From JBFHIJ01 sp963678775 (lineage in GTDB: Bacteria; Bacteroidota; Ignavibacteria; Kapaibacteriales; UBA2268): a stretch of 64,000 nucleotides of DNA. This document shows, one piece after another, positions 37,401 to 46,413 of the stretch. The notes beneath the pieces are model-generated. The model was not told where the DNA came from and did no database searches. It saw nothing but the letters and a program-made list of their open reading frames with translations. The translations under genes and the position numbers were made by a program. The stretch lies in contig CAXXGR010000007.1 in the NCBI GenBank assembly GCA_963678775.2, forward strand, positions 1 to 64,000, written 5' to 3'. The number at the start of each line of letters is the position of its first letter. Position 1 is the first letter of the stretch.

Positions 37401-39410
37401 TTATTTAGAAAATTGAACAAACTCATTATTTTGATACAAGCTTTCTACTAACTCAGCAACGTCTATAATCATAATTACAGAACCATCTCCAAGAATAGTA
37501 GAACCTGCAATACCTCTAATGTTACCTAAGTATTCACCCAAGGACTTAATTACAATTTCCTGTTGCCCGAGTAATTCGTCTACTACTAAACCAATACGTT
37601 TCATGCCTAGCCCGACATTTACCACATATCTGCCGTCAAGCTCTTTCGTAATAGTCTTAGTTTTAAGAGTTTTATCCATTCGAACGATCGGAAGTACTTC
37701 TTGTCTGATTCTAATAACTTCCTGCTTATTAACGCTTTTAACAGAACCGGATTCGATTGCCACTACTTCTACTACGCTGCTAAGAGGAAGTGCGTAAGTT
37801 TCATCCTGCACTTTTACTAACAAGCCCTGAATAATGGCAAGTGTTAGAGGTAATTTTATAATAAAAGTAGAGCCTTTGTCCAGCTCAGATTCTATATCAA
37901 TCATACCTTTAAGATTTTGGATGTTAGTACGAACTACGTCCATACCAACGCCACGACCCGATACATTAGAAACTTTTTGAGCAGTAGAAAATCCCGGCAT
38001 AAAGATTAACTGGTATGCTTCTCTATCAGTCATAACAGCTGCTTGATCTTGAGTAATAACTCCTTTTTCCAAAGCTTTTGCTTTCAGCTTTTCGGGATCC
38101 ATACCTCTACCATCATCCGATATTTTCAGAACAATATTATTTCCTTCTTGTTCTGCATCTAAAGTAATAGTACCGTAAGGAGTTTTCCCTATTTTACTAC
38201 GAGTATTTGGATCTTCTACACCATGGTCACAAGAGTTTCTGATCATGTGCACAAGAGGATCGTTTAGCTCTTCTATAATGCCTCTATCTATCTCAGTTTC
38301 TTCACCTTTGACCACCAATTTTATTTGTTTTCCAAATTCTTTGGATAAGTCACGCACAATTCTAGGAGCTTTCTGATATAATTTACCTACAGGCACCATA
38401 CGCATACGCATGACAGCAGCTTGAATTTCTGAAGTAACAAAATCTACAGAAGCAGTAGTTTCTATCAAATCGCGTATATGGTCGGTATGTTCAAACTCCT
38501 GTTCCATAATTTCAGTTATTTGAGCAAGTCGATTTCTTCCAAGCACTAACTCACCTGATAAATCCATTAGCTCTTCCACACGCGTAATATCTATACGAAT
38601 AGTTTCAGTAGTTGATTTTGCACTGACATTTGTAGGCTTTTGTGCGCCATTTCCCAGTGAAGACTTAGGCGGAGAAGATTTAAGCGGTGGAGCAGTCACA
38701 GGAGCATTGCTTTTGGTTTTTTCTGCTTTAGTTCCCACCTCTGCTTGCTTTTGAGAATCAGGAGCAACAGATACTTCTTCATGAATTTCTTCAGTAGGGC
38801 TATCCTCTTGCTTGTTTTCATAAAAGGTTTGATTTACTTCGGCAAATGCTGCTTGAATCAAATCAATTTCATCATCGCTAAAGTCATCTGTGCCTTGAAC
38901 AATCTCAGCATTAGTTAAAACAGAATCCAGAGCATTTTCAGTTTTTATTGCTTTTGGAGAGTCTGAACTTTTGACATCAGAAGGAGATTCTTCTTCTTGC
39001 TGCTGACTACCGGAACTTAAACTTTCTAACTCTGCAATAGTATTTTGATAATCAACTTTTTCGTTGATACCTTGTTGTAATTGATTCATTAAAAATTGAA
39101 TCCAATCTTGCACTTCAAGTAGTACATCAGTGATTGCCTGGTTTGCTTTAAGTTCTTCACGCCTAAGTTTATTGAGTAAATCTTCGGCGTGGTGAGTAAT
39201 ATGAGCAATATTATCAAATCCCATAAAAGAAGAAGTCCCTTTTATAGTATGAAAACTTCTAAAAATTCTATTAAGAAGTTCCATATCATCAGGATTATCT
39301 TCAATGAGCATAAGATCTTGAGAAAGACTATCAATCAGTTCTTGAGTTTCTACTAAAAAACCTTCGAAAATTTCTTGCATTTCCGAGTCGTTAAACATAG
39401 CTTCAGACAT
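37401..39410 (-). CDS. cheA: Chemotaxis histidine kinase CheA
   Basis: 669 residues. The Hpt domain is at 1-110 with the phosphorylated His54 in RSFHTIKGTSSFMG. Residues of about 130-270 are a Ser/Gln/Pro-rich linker with no clear P2 fold, but it contains SDDEIDLIQAAF (178-189). Then follow the dimerisation helices (RVEELMDLSGELVLGRN), the ATPase domain (MIRNSCDHGVEDP, SDDGRGMDPEKL, GRGVGMDVV) and a CheW-like domain at the end (GLLVKVQDETYALPL). CheA autophosphorylates in response to receptors and passes phosphate to CheY and CheB. It is 30 bases downstream of the CheZ-like gene. No cheW or receptor gene is in the window. Confidence 0.95.
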   Translation of the reverse strand: MSEAMFNDSEMQEIFEGFLVETQELIDSLSQDLMLIEDNPDDMELLNRIFRSFHTIKGTSSFMGFDNIAHITHHAEDLLNKLRREELKANQAITDVLLEVQDWIQFLMNQLQQGINEKVDYQNTIAELESLSSGSQQQEEESPSDVKSSDSPKAIKTENALDSVLTNAEIVQGTDDFSDDEIDLIQAAFAEVNQTFYENKQEDSPTEEIHEEVSVAPDSQKQAEVGTKAEKTKSNAPVTAPPLKSSPPKSSLGNGAQKPTNVSAKSTTETIRIDITRVEELMDLSGELVLGRNRLAQITEIMEQEFEHTDHIRDLIETTASVDFVTSEIQAAVMRMRMVPVGKLYQKAPRIVRDLSKEFGKQIKLVVKGEETEIDRGIIEELNDPLVHMIRNSCDHGVEDPNTRSKIGKTPYGTITLDAEQEGNNIVLKISDDGRGMDPEKLKAKALEKGVITQDQAAVMTDREAYQLIFMPGFSTAQKVSNVSGRGVGMDVVRTNIQNLKGMIDIESELDKGSTFIIKLPLTLAIIQGLLVKVQDETYALPLSSVVEVVAIESGSVKSVNKQEVIRIRQEVLPIVRMDKTLKTKTITKELDGRYVVNVGLGMKRIGLVVDELLGQQEIVIKSLGEYLGNIRGIAGSTILGDGSVIMIIDVAELVESLYQNNEFVQFSK

Positions 39411-39440
39411 ACAAATCTCCGATTACTATCGTTGTTACAA

Positions 39441-40550
39441 TTATTTACCACCAAAAAGAGCGTCAATATCATCAGCTGACGCAGGTTCATCGGAATTACC
39501 AAAAAGAGCATCAATATCATCTGCCGAAGCAGTCTCCGTGCCGTCATCGCTTGATATATTTTCATCAGGGGAACTAAAAAGAGCATCAATATCATCAGAT
39601 GAGGCAGGGGAACCACCATCATCTTCAGATCCGCCAAAAAGAGCGTCGATATCATCCTGAGAAGCAGGCGAAGTGTTAGATACTTCCTCTTTTGCTACAG
39701 GAGCTTCTTCATTTTTAGGAGCCTCAGTAGCAGAGTCATCTACTTCATTCATTAAATCATCAATGTTGGCATCACCACCAAAAATTGCGTCTACTTGGCC
39801 TTGTCTAATGTCTTTGTTCTCAATTGCAGAAACCGCCTCCGGATCAAAAGCAATATCTCTATGCATTTTAGAGACGTTAGTATTATCAACCGGATCTTCA
39901 GCATCAATCATATCTTGAATATTAGATTCTTGGAAATTTTTAAGAATCCTACCGAGTTTACCTTGTATAGTTTCAAGTAGATTATTAACTGCTGCAATCT
40001 GCTGAGATGTAATATCTTGCACCTGAAGAGACATCATGATAGAACTGGAATCCATAGCAATGCTTTGAGTCAGCTCATTAGTTTCATCAACAATCTTCAT
40101 AACGCTTTGATTTTTAGATTGTTTAAGGCTATTTATCGTTTTAGCAAGGTGTGGCATAATCTCTTTTAAATTATTTCCGGAATCAATACCTTTGTATATG
40201 ATTTCCAGAAGTTTTAAATGATTAGCCATCTTTTTGCCGACAATTTCGTTCAGTTTATTTGTATTAGAAGTAATTATATCAGATTTATAAACAAGTCCAT
40301 CAACAATGTCCATTATTTCAGTAGTAGCCAGCTCAGTAGCTTCAGTTACTTTTGATAATTGCTTAGAAGCATTAGGCATTTTTGACAAATTATCTTGGAT
40401 GGACACGTTAATATCGTCAAGCAAGGGTTGAATTTCGCTTACAAATAGGAATATTTCTTCTAAAAAAGGTATGACTCTTTGCCCAAGAACAAATAGTGCT
40501 CTCAGTTCGTCAGCTTTTTTTAATAAAACTGAGACATCTTTATTATTCAT
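39441..40550 (-). CDS. CheZ-like phosphatase with four tandem DIDALF tails
   Basis: 369 residues. Residues 1-210 are helical. The stretch IMMSLQVQDITSQQI (171-185) aligns with the catalytic region of E. coli CheZ, where Asp143 and Gln147 of QDLTGQ dephosphorylate CheY; here they would be Asp179 and Gln183. From residue 250 on the protein is acidic and disordered in appearance and carries DIDALF at 300-305, 320-325, 345-350 and 361-366, each after Ser-x-Asp, plus degenerate VDAIF (253-257) and NIDDLM (262-267). The E. coli CheZ tail (SQDQVDDLLDSLGF) binds phospho-CheY, and FliM's N-terminus uses EIDALL. It stands between two cheY genes and cheA. Confidence 0.78.
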   Translation of the reverse strand: MNNKDVSVLLKKADELRALFVLGQRVIPFLEEIFLFVSEIQPLLDDINVSIQDNLSKMPNASKQLSKVTEATELATTEIMDIVDGLVYKSDIITSNTNKLNEIVGKKMANHLKLLEIIYKGIDSGNNLKEIMPHLAKTINSLKQSKNQSVMKIVDETNELTQSIAMDSSSIMMSLQVQDITSQQIAAVNNLLETIQGKLGRILKNFQESNIQDMIDAEDPVDNTNVSKMHRDIAFDPEAVSAIENKDIRQGQVDAIFGGDANIDDLMNEVDDSATEAPKNEEAPVAKEEVSNTSPASQDDIDALFGGSEDDGGSPASSDDIDALFSSPDENISSDDGTETASADDIDALFGNSDEPASADDIDALFGGK

Positions 40551-40574
40551 AATCTGTCTCCGATTAGATTTGAT

Positions 40575-40949
40575 TTACTTGTTAAGTTGAGTTAAAATTG
40601 TGTCCATTTTTTCTTTTAACACCTGAGGAGTGAAGGGCTTCACAACATAGTTGTTTACTTTCGCCTTCAAAGCTTCAATAATATCCTGCTTTAACCCACG
40701 AGTCGTAACCATAAGAATAGGCAAATGCTTAAACTTGTCGTTAGACCTGATAGAAAGCGTCAATTCTAATCCAGTCATATTAGGTATATTCCAGTCAGTA
40801 ATCACAAAATCAATTGGACCCTCTTCTAATTTTGCCATAGCCTCATGACCATCTCCTGCTTCTACCACTTCAGTGTAACCAAAAGTTTTTAACGCATTGA
40901 TTACAATTCTGCGCATAGTTGGGGAATCGTCAACAACTAAAAAACGCAT
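40575..40949 (-). CDS. cheY: CheY-type single-domain response regulator
   Basis: 124 residues from the ATG at 40949, which has AAGGAAAAAAGG directly upstream; the in-frame ATG at 40985 would add an unlikely leader. It has the acidic pocket DDSP, phosphorylated Asp52 in VITDWNIPNMTG, Thr82/83 in MVTTRG and Lys104 in VVKPF. The DWN sequence and the length are typical of chemotaxis CheY, which carries the signal from CheA to its output. It lies 24 bases before the CheZ-like gene. Confidence 0.92.
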   Translation of the reverse strand: MRFLVVDDSPTMRRIVINALKTFGYTEVVEAGDGHEAMAKLEEGPIDFVITDWNIPNMTGLELTLSIRSNDKFKHLPILMVTTRGLKQDIIEALKAKVNNYVVKPFTPQVLKEKMDTILTQLNK

Positions 40950-40990
40950 CCTTTTTTCCTTCAAAAATTTAATTAAAACTATCAATATCT

Positions 40991-41359
40991 TTAAAAAGAG
41001 AGAAACTTAGCTACTTCGTATTGAATTCTTTTAGTATTAAATGGCTTAATAAGATACGAGTTAGCTCCTGCAGATAGACCGGCATTAATATCTTCATCTT
41101 TTGAAAGGGAAGAAAGTATAATTATAGGTAAATCTTTATATTCTGCAGATTCTCTAATTGTTTTTATTAGTTTTAAACCATCTATATTAGGCATATTTAA
41201 ATCAGTTACCAACATATCTATATGCTCAGTTGGTAATTTTTCAAGTGCATCCATACCATCAACCGCAGGAATGACTTTGTATCCTTTGATTTTCAGTGCC
41301 AAAGTGATAAACTTACGAACTGCAGCTGAATCTTCAGCAATTAAAATTGTTTTTGGCAT
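40991..41359 (-). CDS. Second CheY-like response regulator
   Basis: 122 residues, a receiver domain only. Acidic pair EDS, phosphorylated Asp53 in VTDLNMPNIDG, Ser in ILSSLS and Lys in LIKPF are present. It differs from the neighbouring CheY in the DLN segment and in the AGANSYLIKPF end, closer to pilus/gliding-type receivers. Two receivers with one kinase suggest either two outputs or that one serves as a phosphate sink. It lies between cheR and cheY. Confidence 0.9.
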   Translation of the reverse strand: MPKTILIAEDSAAVRKFITLALKIKGYKVIPAVDGMDALEKLPTEHIDMLVTDLNMPNIDGLKLIKTIRESAEYKDLPIIILSSLSKDEDINAGLSAGANSYLIKPFNTKRIQYEVAKFLSF

Positions 41360-41418
41360 TGTGTTTACTCTAAATTACTTAATCTTTCTTTATAACTGAA
41401 ATTAAATGATAGTAATGT

Positions 41419-42339
41419 TTAGTCTTTTTTGTAAGCCATTGCTTTTGGTAAGTGAACCAGTTTGAAGGCTTTGGTAATACCGTGCAATGACTCCGAATAG
41501 CCAATGAAAAGGTAGCTGCCCTTATTCAATGCATTGTAAAGATTATTTACAACTTTCTGCTTCGAAGGTATATCAAAATAGATTAAAACGTTACAGCAAA
41601 AAACAACGTCGCAATTTGTTACCATTCTTGTCTGATTTGCATCATACAAATTGATATTCATAAATTTTACCATTTGCTTGATATCATCGCTGAGTATGTA
41701 ATTGTGCCCTTGATTTTTAAAATATTTACTCATATAAAGTGGAGGAATATTTCTTACGGCATATTCTTTAAACACACCTGACCTGGCTTTATCTAATACA
41801 GCATTGTTAATATCACTTGCCAATATTTGAAATTTCACTTTTGGAAACATCGGCTGGATTCTTTCTTTTATCAAAATAGCTAAGGTATAAGCTTCTTCCC
41901 CGGTGGAGGAGGCTGCGCTCCAAATACGAAACACCGGATTGAATAAGTCTTTTTTAACTTTTAAAATTTCCGGAACTATAAGTTGCTCAAAAGCATCAAA
42001 CTGCTGGGGAGCTCTAAAGAAATAGGTTTCATTAATAGTTATAGCTTCGAACAAATCGTTCATCTCTACTCTGCCTTGGGGCGAATCAATGAACTTAAGA
42101 TATTCTTCGAAGGAAGCCATGTTCCTAGCCGCAATCCTTTTGGCTATTCTACCTTCTAACAAATATTTTTTACTTTCTGTAAAATAGATGCCACTGAGTT
42201 TATATATTAAGTCCCTCAAGTCGGCAAAAGTAGCATCGCTCATCATAAGCTTTTTCTCCGTTGGTGATGAGAGACTCGGCTTTATCTGTCCCAAAGTAGG
42301 TTTTGCCTTGTTTCCAAATTTGAATAGTTGAGAAGCCAT
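41419..42339 (-). CDS. cheR: Chemotaxis protein methyltransferase CheR
   Basis: 306 residues. After a unique Lys-rich leader of about 35 residues come the CheR N-terminal helices (DLIYKLSGIYFTESKKYLLE, RIAARNMASFEEYLKF), ITINETYFFRAPQQF, and the SAM-binding segment RIWSAASSTGEEAYTLAIL; further on VVFCCNVLIYFD and LFIGYSESL. The enzyme methylates receptor glutamates using S-adenosylmethionine. It follows the HEAT-protein gene after 35 bases. Confidence 0.94.
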   Translation of the reverse strand: MASQLFKFGNKAKPTLGQIKPSLSSPTEKKLMMSDATFADLRDLIYKLSGIYFTESKKYLLEGRIAKRIAARNMASFEEYLKFIDSPQGRVEMNDLFEAITINETYFFRAPQQFDAFEQLIVPEILKVKKDLFNPVFRIWSAASSTGEEAYTLAILIKERIQPMFPKVKFQILASDINNAVLDKARSGVFKEYAVRNIPPLYMSKYFKNQGHNYILSDDIKQMVKFMNINLYDANQTRMVTNCDVVFCCNVLIYFDIPSKQKVVNNLYNALNKGSYLFIGYSESLHGITKAFKLVHLPKAMAYKKD

Positions 42340-42374
42340 AAGTTTAATACTCTCAGGATAAAAAATTATTTTAA

Positions 42375-43742
42375 TTAAATCAATTCTTGTAAGATTTCTT
42401 TGGCATAGTTGCCCAGATCACTATCGTCTGAGGCTATTGATTCCAAATCATCTTTCATAGAAATTAAATGCAGTTGGCTTATTAAATCCAGTACCTCTAG
42501 CTTGTACTGTTTATTCTCGCCCCGGAGTATGGAACTTAGCTTGCTATCCAGTCTCTCTGAGTCAAACTTTCTTATAAGTTCTATTACAGCTGATATGCCA
42601 CCTTTAGGGTAAGCTAAGGCTGCATCTAAAACCGCTTTTATTAAGCTGTCTGTGTTTTCTTCTGACAGATCTTGCCAAAATCCTGCCAATAAACCTATAA
42701 ATTCTACCTCACTTCCTCCAGGATCTTCATCGCTGAAATATGCGTTGAAGAAATCTGTGTGTATGGTTTTATCATCGCTGTTTGCAAGTATCCACAGTAT
42801 GTGCTGTTGAGTGTCCTGATTATTATGATAAATTTCTTGCAACAAAGCATTAATATCTTCATGCCTGTATGACTCACCCAGTGCTACTAAACCGGCACTT
42901 CGGATTTCTATATCTTCGTCATTCAGGGCGTTATGTGCCATATATCTATATTCTAAAGGGAATTCAATTTCTTGCTCTAATCTAAAGGCAATTGCAAAAA
43001 TTGTCTTTAAAATAATTGGCTGTAATTCTTTGCTTATGTTTGGCAATTCAGATAGTAAATCATGGCAGATAGAAATATCTTCACCACTGTATGCTAAAGC
43101 ATCTATAGAAGCAAATTTTGTAAATGACTCTTCATCAGATCTGATGATTGATATCAGAAAAGCTTGTGCTTCTTCTCCTCCTATTTTACCTAGTGCGTCA
43201 ATTACATTAGGACGGAAGTCTTCATTTTTCTGATATAATTCAATTATGGAATGGACAGAGTTAATATTACCAATATTACCTAATGCCTCTACTGCAGATG
43301 CTACGCAGTTACTATCTTCATCATTCAATAATGGAATTATATATTCTACTTCTGCATCTCCGGCTGAAAGTCCAATTATGTCACATGCATACTTTCGGAC
43401 ATCTCTGTCAGTATCAGCAAGGTAGGGCAAAAGTGAATTTACAGCAAACTGACCTAAGTTAAGTAAAATATCCCCAGCTAAATTTCGAACTTCTATATTG
43501 CTTATTGTTATAAGGTCTGAAATAGCTTCAGCAGCTACATGAGCCATGTCAGAGCAAACATTCATTAATGCTCTGGAGCACATATCTCTTATGCCTCTAT
43601 CCTCGTCTTTTAATCCAATAGCAAAAGCATTTATTGCTTCTTGTGTGCATTTGCCGTTATCTAATATTTGCTGCCCTGCTTGTAGCCTTTCACCTATGTC
43701 TTCAGAGTTTCTGAAGACATTTAACTGAGTAGATAAATCCAT
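42375..43742 (-). CDS. HEAT-repeat protein of the chemosensory cluster
   Basis: 455 residues made almost wholly of HEAT-type helical pairs of 30-36 residues; units such as DTDRDVRKYACDIIGL, DEDSNCVASAVEALGNIG and NEDIEIRSAGLVALGE are clear. It is acidic, without signal peptide or membrane segment, so it is a cytoplasmic scaffold. Enzymatic motifs are absent. It stands directly upstream of cheR and downstream of a sigma-54 regulator, so a partner in assembly or regulation of the chemosensory array is plausible but inferred only from position. Confidence 0.75.
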   Translation of the reverse strand: MDLSTQLNVFRNSEDIGERLQAGQQILDNGKCTQEAINAFAIGLKDEDRGIRDMCSRALMNVCSDMAHVAAEAISDLITISNIEVRNLAGDILLNLGQFAVNSLLPYLADTDRDVRKYACDIIGLSAGDAEVEYIIPLLNDEDSNCVASAVEALGNIGNINSVHSIIELYQKNEDFRPNVIDALGKIGGEEAQAFLISIIRSDEESFTKFASIDALAYSGEDISICHDLLSELPNISKELQPIILKTIFAIAFRLEQEIEFPLEYRYMAHNALNDEDIEIRSAGLVALGESYRHEDINALLQEIYHNNQDTQQHILWILANSDDKTIHTDFFNAYFSDEDPGGSEVEFIGLLAGFWQDLSEENTDSLIKAVLDAALAYPKGGISAVIELIRKFDSERLDSKLSSILRGENKQYKLEVLDLISQLHLISMKDDLESIASDDSDLGNYAKEILQELI

Positions 43743-43876
43743 AATTAACTCTCTATGTCTTACACTATTATTTAGACGACTTGAGCCGATAAAATTGTTT
43801 TAGATTCTTTTGCAAAAAAAAATATTGTTATTTCTTTTATAATAAATAAGGACACGTGTTTATATCCAAATAATTT

Positions 43877-45301
43877 TTAACTAATATTTTTCCCGGATAT
43901 ATTAATCCCTAATTGCTCTATCCTATACCGGAGTTTAGCTCGAGACACACCCATTAGTTTGGCAGCTTTAATTTGGTTTCCATTTGTAATCTTTAGAGTC
44001 TGAACGATCAAATCTCTGATTATATTACCCATTGGAGCACCAAGTTTTGAAATTTTTAAAAAGTGCTGACCTTCAGCCAGTTCTATAGTTTCATGCGATA
44101 CAGTTTCTACATTGCCACCGATAGGCTTTAAAAAGCTCAACGCCTCTTTTGTGATCAGCTCATTTGTCTCTAAAAGAATAACTCGTTCTATGGCATTCCT
44201 TAGCTCTCTTACATTACCTTTCCATGGGTAGGTATTGATAATTGTACCTGCTTCCGGAGCAAAACCTGTTACATTTTTTGCAAATTTCTTGTTAAATTCT
44301 TTTACAAAGGCAGTAGCTAATTTGAGTTTGTCATCACCTCGCTCACGCAATGGGGGCAGGGTAATTACTGCTACATTAAGCCTGTAAAACAAATCCTCTC
44401 TAAACTTACCTTCTTTTACTAACTCTTCCAAATCTCTATTGGTAGAGGCCACCACGCGTACATCTACTGATATTTCTTTTTGGCCGCCTAATCTGTAAAA
44501 TCTTCTTTCCTGCAGCACTCTCAATAGTTTTACTTGTAGCTCTAGACTTAACTCTCCAATCTCATCTAAAAGAATAGTACCGTGCTGTGCCTGCTCAAAC
44601 TTACCTTGCTTTATCTTTTCTGTAGCACCAGTAAATGCGCCTCTTTCGTAACCAAAAAGTTCATTTTCTGCCAACTCGTGCGGAATAGCTCCGCAATTCA
44701 CTGTAATAAACGGTCCTTTTGATCTAGGCGAATTGTCATGAATAAACCGTGCTACCAACTCTTTACCGGTACCGGATTCGCCTAAAATAAGAGCGGTAGT
44801 GTCTTCTGCACCAGCTATGATTGTACACATGTCAAGTGCTTTTTTCATCCCTATGCTTTCGCCTAAAATCTCACTAGGGGAGTCTTGTTTTACTTGCTCG
44901 GAAAGAACTTCTACTCTGCGTTTCAAATCATAGTTTTGCAGAGCTCGCTCGACTGATACCTCAAGCTGTTCAAGATCAATAGGTTTGGTAATAAAATCTT
45001 CTGCTCCTAATTTCATAGCTCTAACAGCCATTTTTATATCGGAGAATGCAGTCATGATAATGACAGGCATCTGATAGCCCTGCTTTCTAAGTTGCTCCAA
45101 AATATCAAGTCCGTTTGCATGCCCTAAAAATATATCCAATAGAACCAAATCTGGCCCTATCGTATGCAATTCATCTTGAGCCTTTTGCGGATCAGTGTAT
45201 GTCTCTACACGTGAATATTTTGAAGACAAAATATCGCCTAATGTCGAATTTACTAACGGATCGTCTTCTATAACCACTATTGTGTAATTTTGTTTAGCCA
45301 C
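43877..45301 (-). CDS. Sigma-54-dependent response regulator, NtrC family
   Basis: 474 residues. Receiver with phosphorylated Asp56 (VLLDIFLG), then the AAA+ domain with Walker A GESGTGKE (174-181), the sigma-54 contact loop GAFTGA (221-226) and Walker B LLDEIGEL. A C-terminal Fis-type helix-turn-helix (NQIKAAKLMGVSRAKLRYRI) follows. All key elements for activating sigma-54 promoters are present. It lies 27 bases after the PAS histidine kinase gene, and the two form a cognate pair. It could drive the chemosensory genes downstream, but no -24/-12 site was assigned with confidence. Confidence 0.94.
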   Translation of the reverse strand: MAKQNYTIVVIEDDPLVNSTLGDILSSKYSRVETYTDPQKAQDELHTIGPDLVLLDIFLGHANGLDILEQLRKQGYQMPVIIMTAFSDIKMAVRAMKLGAEDFITKPIDLEQLEVSVERALQNYDLKRRVEVLSEQVKQDSPSEILGESIGMKKALDMCTIIAGAEDTTALILGESGTGKELVARFIHDNSPRSKGPFITVNCGAIPHELAENELFGYERGAFTGATEKIKQGKFEQAQHGTILLDEIGELSLELQVKLLRVLQERRFYRLGGQKEISVDVRVVASTNRDLEELVKEGKFREDLFYRLNVAVITLPPLRERGDDKLKLATAFVKEFNKKFAKNVTGFAPEAGTIINTYPWKGNVRELRNAIERVILLETNELITKEALSFLKPIGGNVETVSHETIELAEGQHFLKISKLGAPMGNIIRDLIVQTLKITNGNQIKAAKLMGVSRAKLRYRIEQLGINISGKNIS

Positions 45302-45328
45302 GTTATCTTGCCGGGATTAGTTATGAAA

Positions 45329-46408
45329 TTAGTTTTTTGGTACTGGTAATTTGACATAAAAAGTTGTGCCTTCGCCCATTGTACTTTCTACATCTATTAT
45401 TCCGTTATGCTGGTGCATAATCCTTTGTGTAATAGGTAAACCTAAGCCTGTTCCGTCAGCTTTTCGTGTAAAAAACGGATTGAAAATCTTTTGCAAGTCT
45501 TCAGGCGGGATACCCACACCATTGTCGGATATAGCTACTATGGCGAATTCCCCCTCGCCGTGCTTAGTCGCAGGTTCCGTATAAGTTTTAATTTTTATAT
45601 TTCCTTTAGTCTTGATTGCATCTGCAGCATTAGTCACCAAATTAATAAACACTTGTTGCAACTGTTTATTGTCAGCAGGTACCATAGGTAAATTATTGTC
45701 AAAATCTAGCTCCACTTTTATTTCTTTTCTTTTAAGGACAGAAGCTACTAATTCTAACGTAATCGGTATTAGATTATTTAAATTTATTCCTTGTATGTCA
45801 GGCATAGCCGGTCTGGAGAAGTTCAGAGTTACTTCTACTATCCGAGATATCCTCTCTACGCCCTGCATGGCAGTTTCTACATACTTATATTCAGGTTCGG
45901 TTTTAGCAACATTTCTTTGTAATATTTGTAAGTTCAAATTTACAGCCGCTAATGGATTGCGAATTTCATGAGCAACTCCAGCAGATAGTTGACCCAGTAA
46001 AACCAATTTGTCCGCCTGAACTAATTTGTCAGTCAGAGCATGTTGCTCACTTACGTCTCTTGCAATAGCTTGTATAAGTTTCTGACCATTGTAATCTACA
46101 AAACGAGCACTAACTTCTACCATTAAAGTTTCACTGTTGCCTGTATCTAAGCTAAGCTCAGAAAGGACTATTGGTGAGCTCGTTTTTTTTAGGAGCTTCA
46201 AGATCCTTCTAAACTGTGGAAGAGTAGTGCCTATCAAATCATCTTTGGTCTTGCCAAGTAGAGTAGCGGAGTACTCATTAGCGTCTAAAACGCTCCAAGT
46301 TTCAGGCTGTACTATAAAAACTGCATCAGTTGCATTATCAAAAAAAGATTTATACCATGCCAGTTTTTTCTCTAATTTTTCAATCTGTAAGTCTTTATCT
46401 GTTTGCAT
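45329..46408 (-). CDS. PAS-domain sensor histidine kinase
   Basis: 359 residues, no membrane segment, so cytoplasmic. A short coiled coil opens it, a PAS domain spans about 20-125 (FFDNATDAVFIVQPETWSVL), the phospho-acceptor is His147 in GVAHEIRNPLAAVN, and the ATPase end has DNGVGIPPEDL, FFTRKADGTGLGLPI. It is a typical NtrB-like kinase for the sigma-54 regulator next to it. It starts 5 bases after the TPR lipoprotein gene, indicating one operon. The signal is unknown. Confidence 0.93.
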   Translation of the reverse strand: MQTDKDLQIEKLEKKLAWYKSFFDNATDAVFIVQPETWSVLDANEYSATLLGKTKDDLIGTTLPQFRRILKLLKKTSSPIVLSELSLDTGNSETLMVEVSARFVDYNGQKLIQAIARDVSEQHALTDKLVQADKLVLLGQLSAGVAHEIRNPLAAVNLNLQILQRNVAKTEPEYKYVETAMQGVERISRIVEVTLNFSRPAMPDIQGINLNNLIPITLELVASVLKRKEIKVELDFDNNLPMVPADNKQLQQVFINLVTNAADAIKTKGNIKIKTYTEPATKHGEGEFAIVAISDNGVGIPPEDLQKIFNPFFTRKADGTGLGLPITQRIMHQHNGIIDVESTMGEGTTFYVKLPVPKN

Positions 46409-46413
46409 AAGTG

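Noticed and set aside
39451..39653. DNA repeats as a possible CRISPR or tandem-repeat element
   Set aside because: The repeats are protein-coding (Ser-x-Asp-Asp-Ile-Asp-Ala-Leu-Phe), differ at synonymous places and stay in frame, so selection is on the protein.
39353..39655. Minus-strand frame with LMILMLFLV-like repeats
   Set aside because: It is the DIDALF repeat region of the CheZ-like gene read in a shifted frame; repeated DNA gives repeated peptides in every frame.
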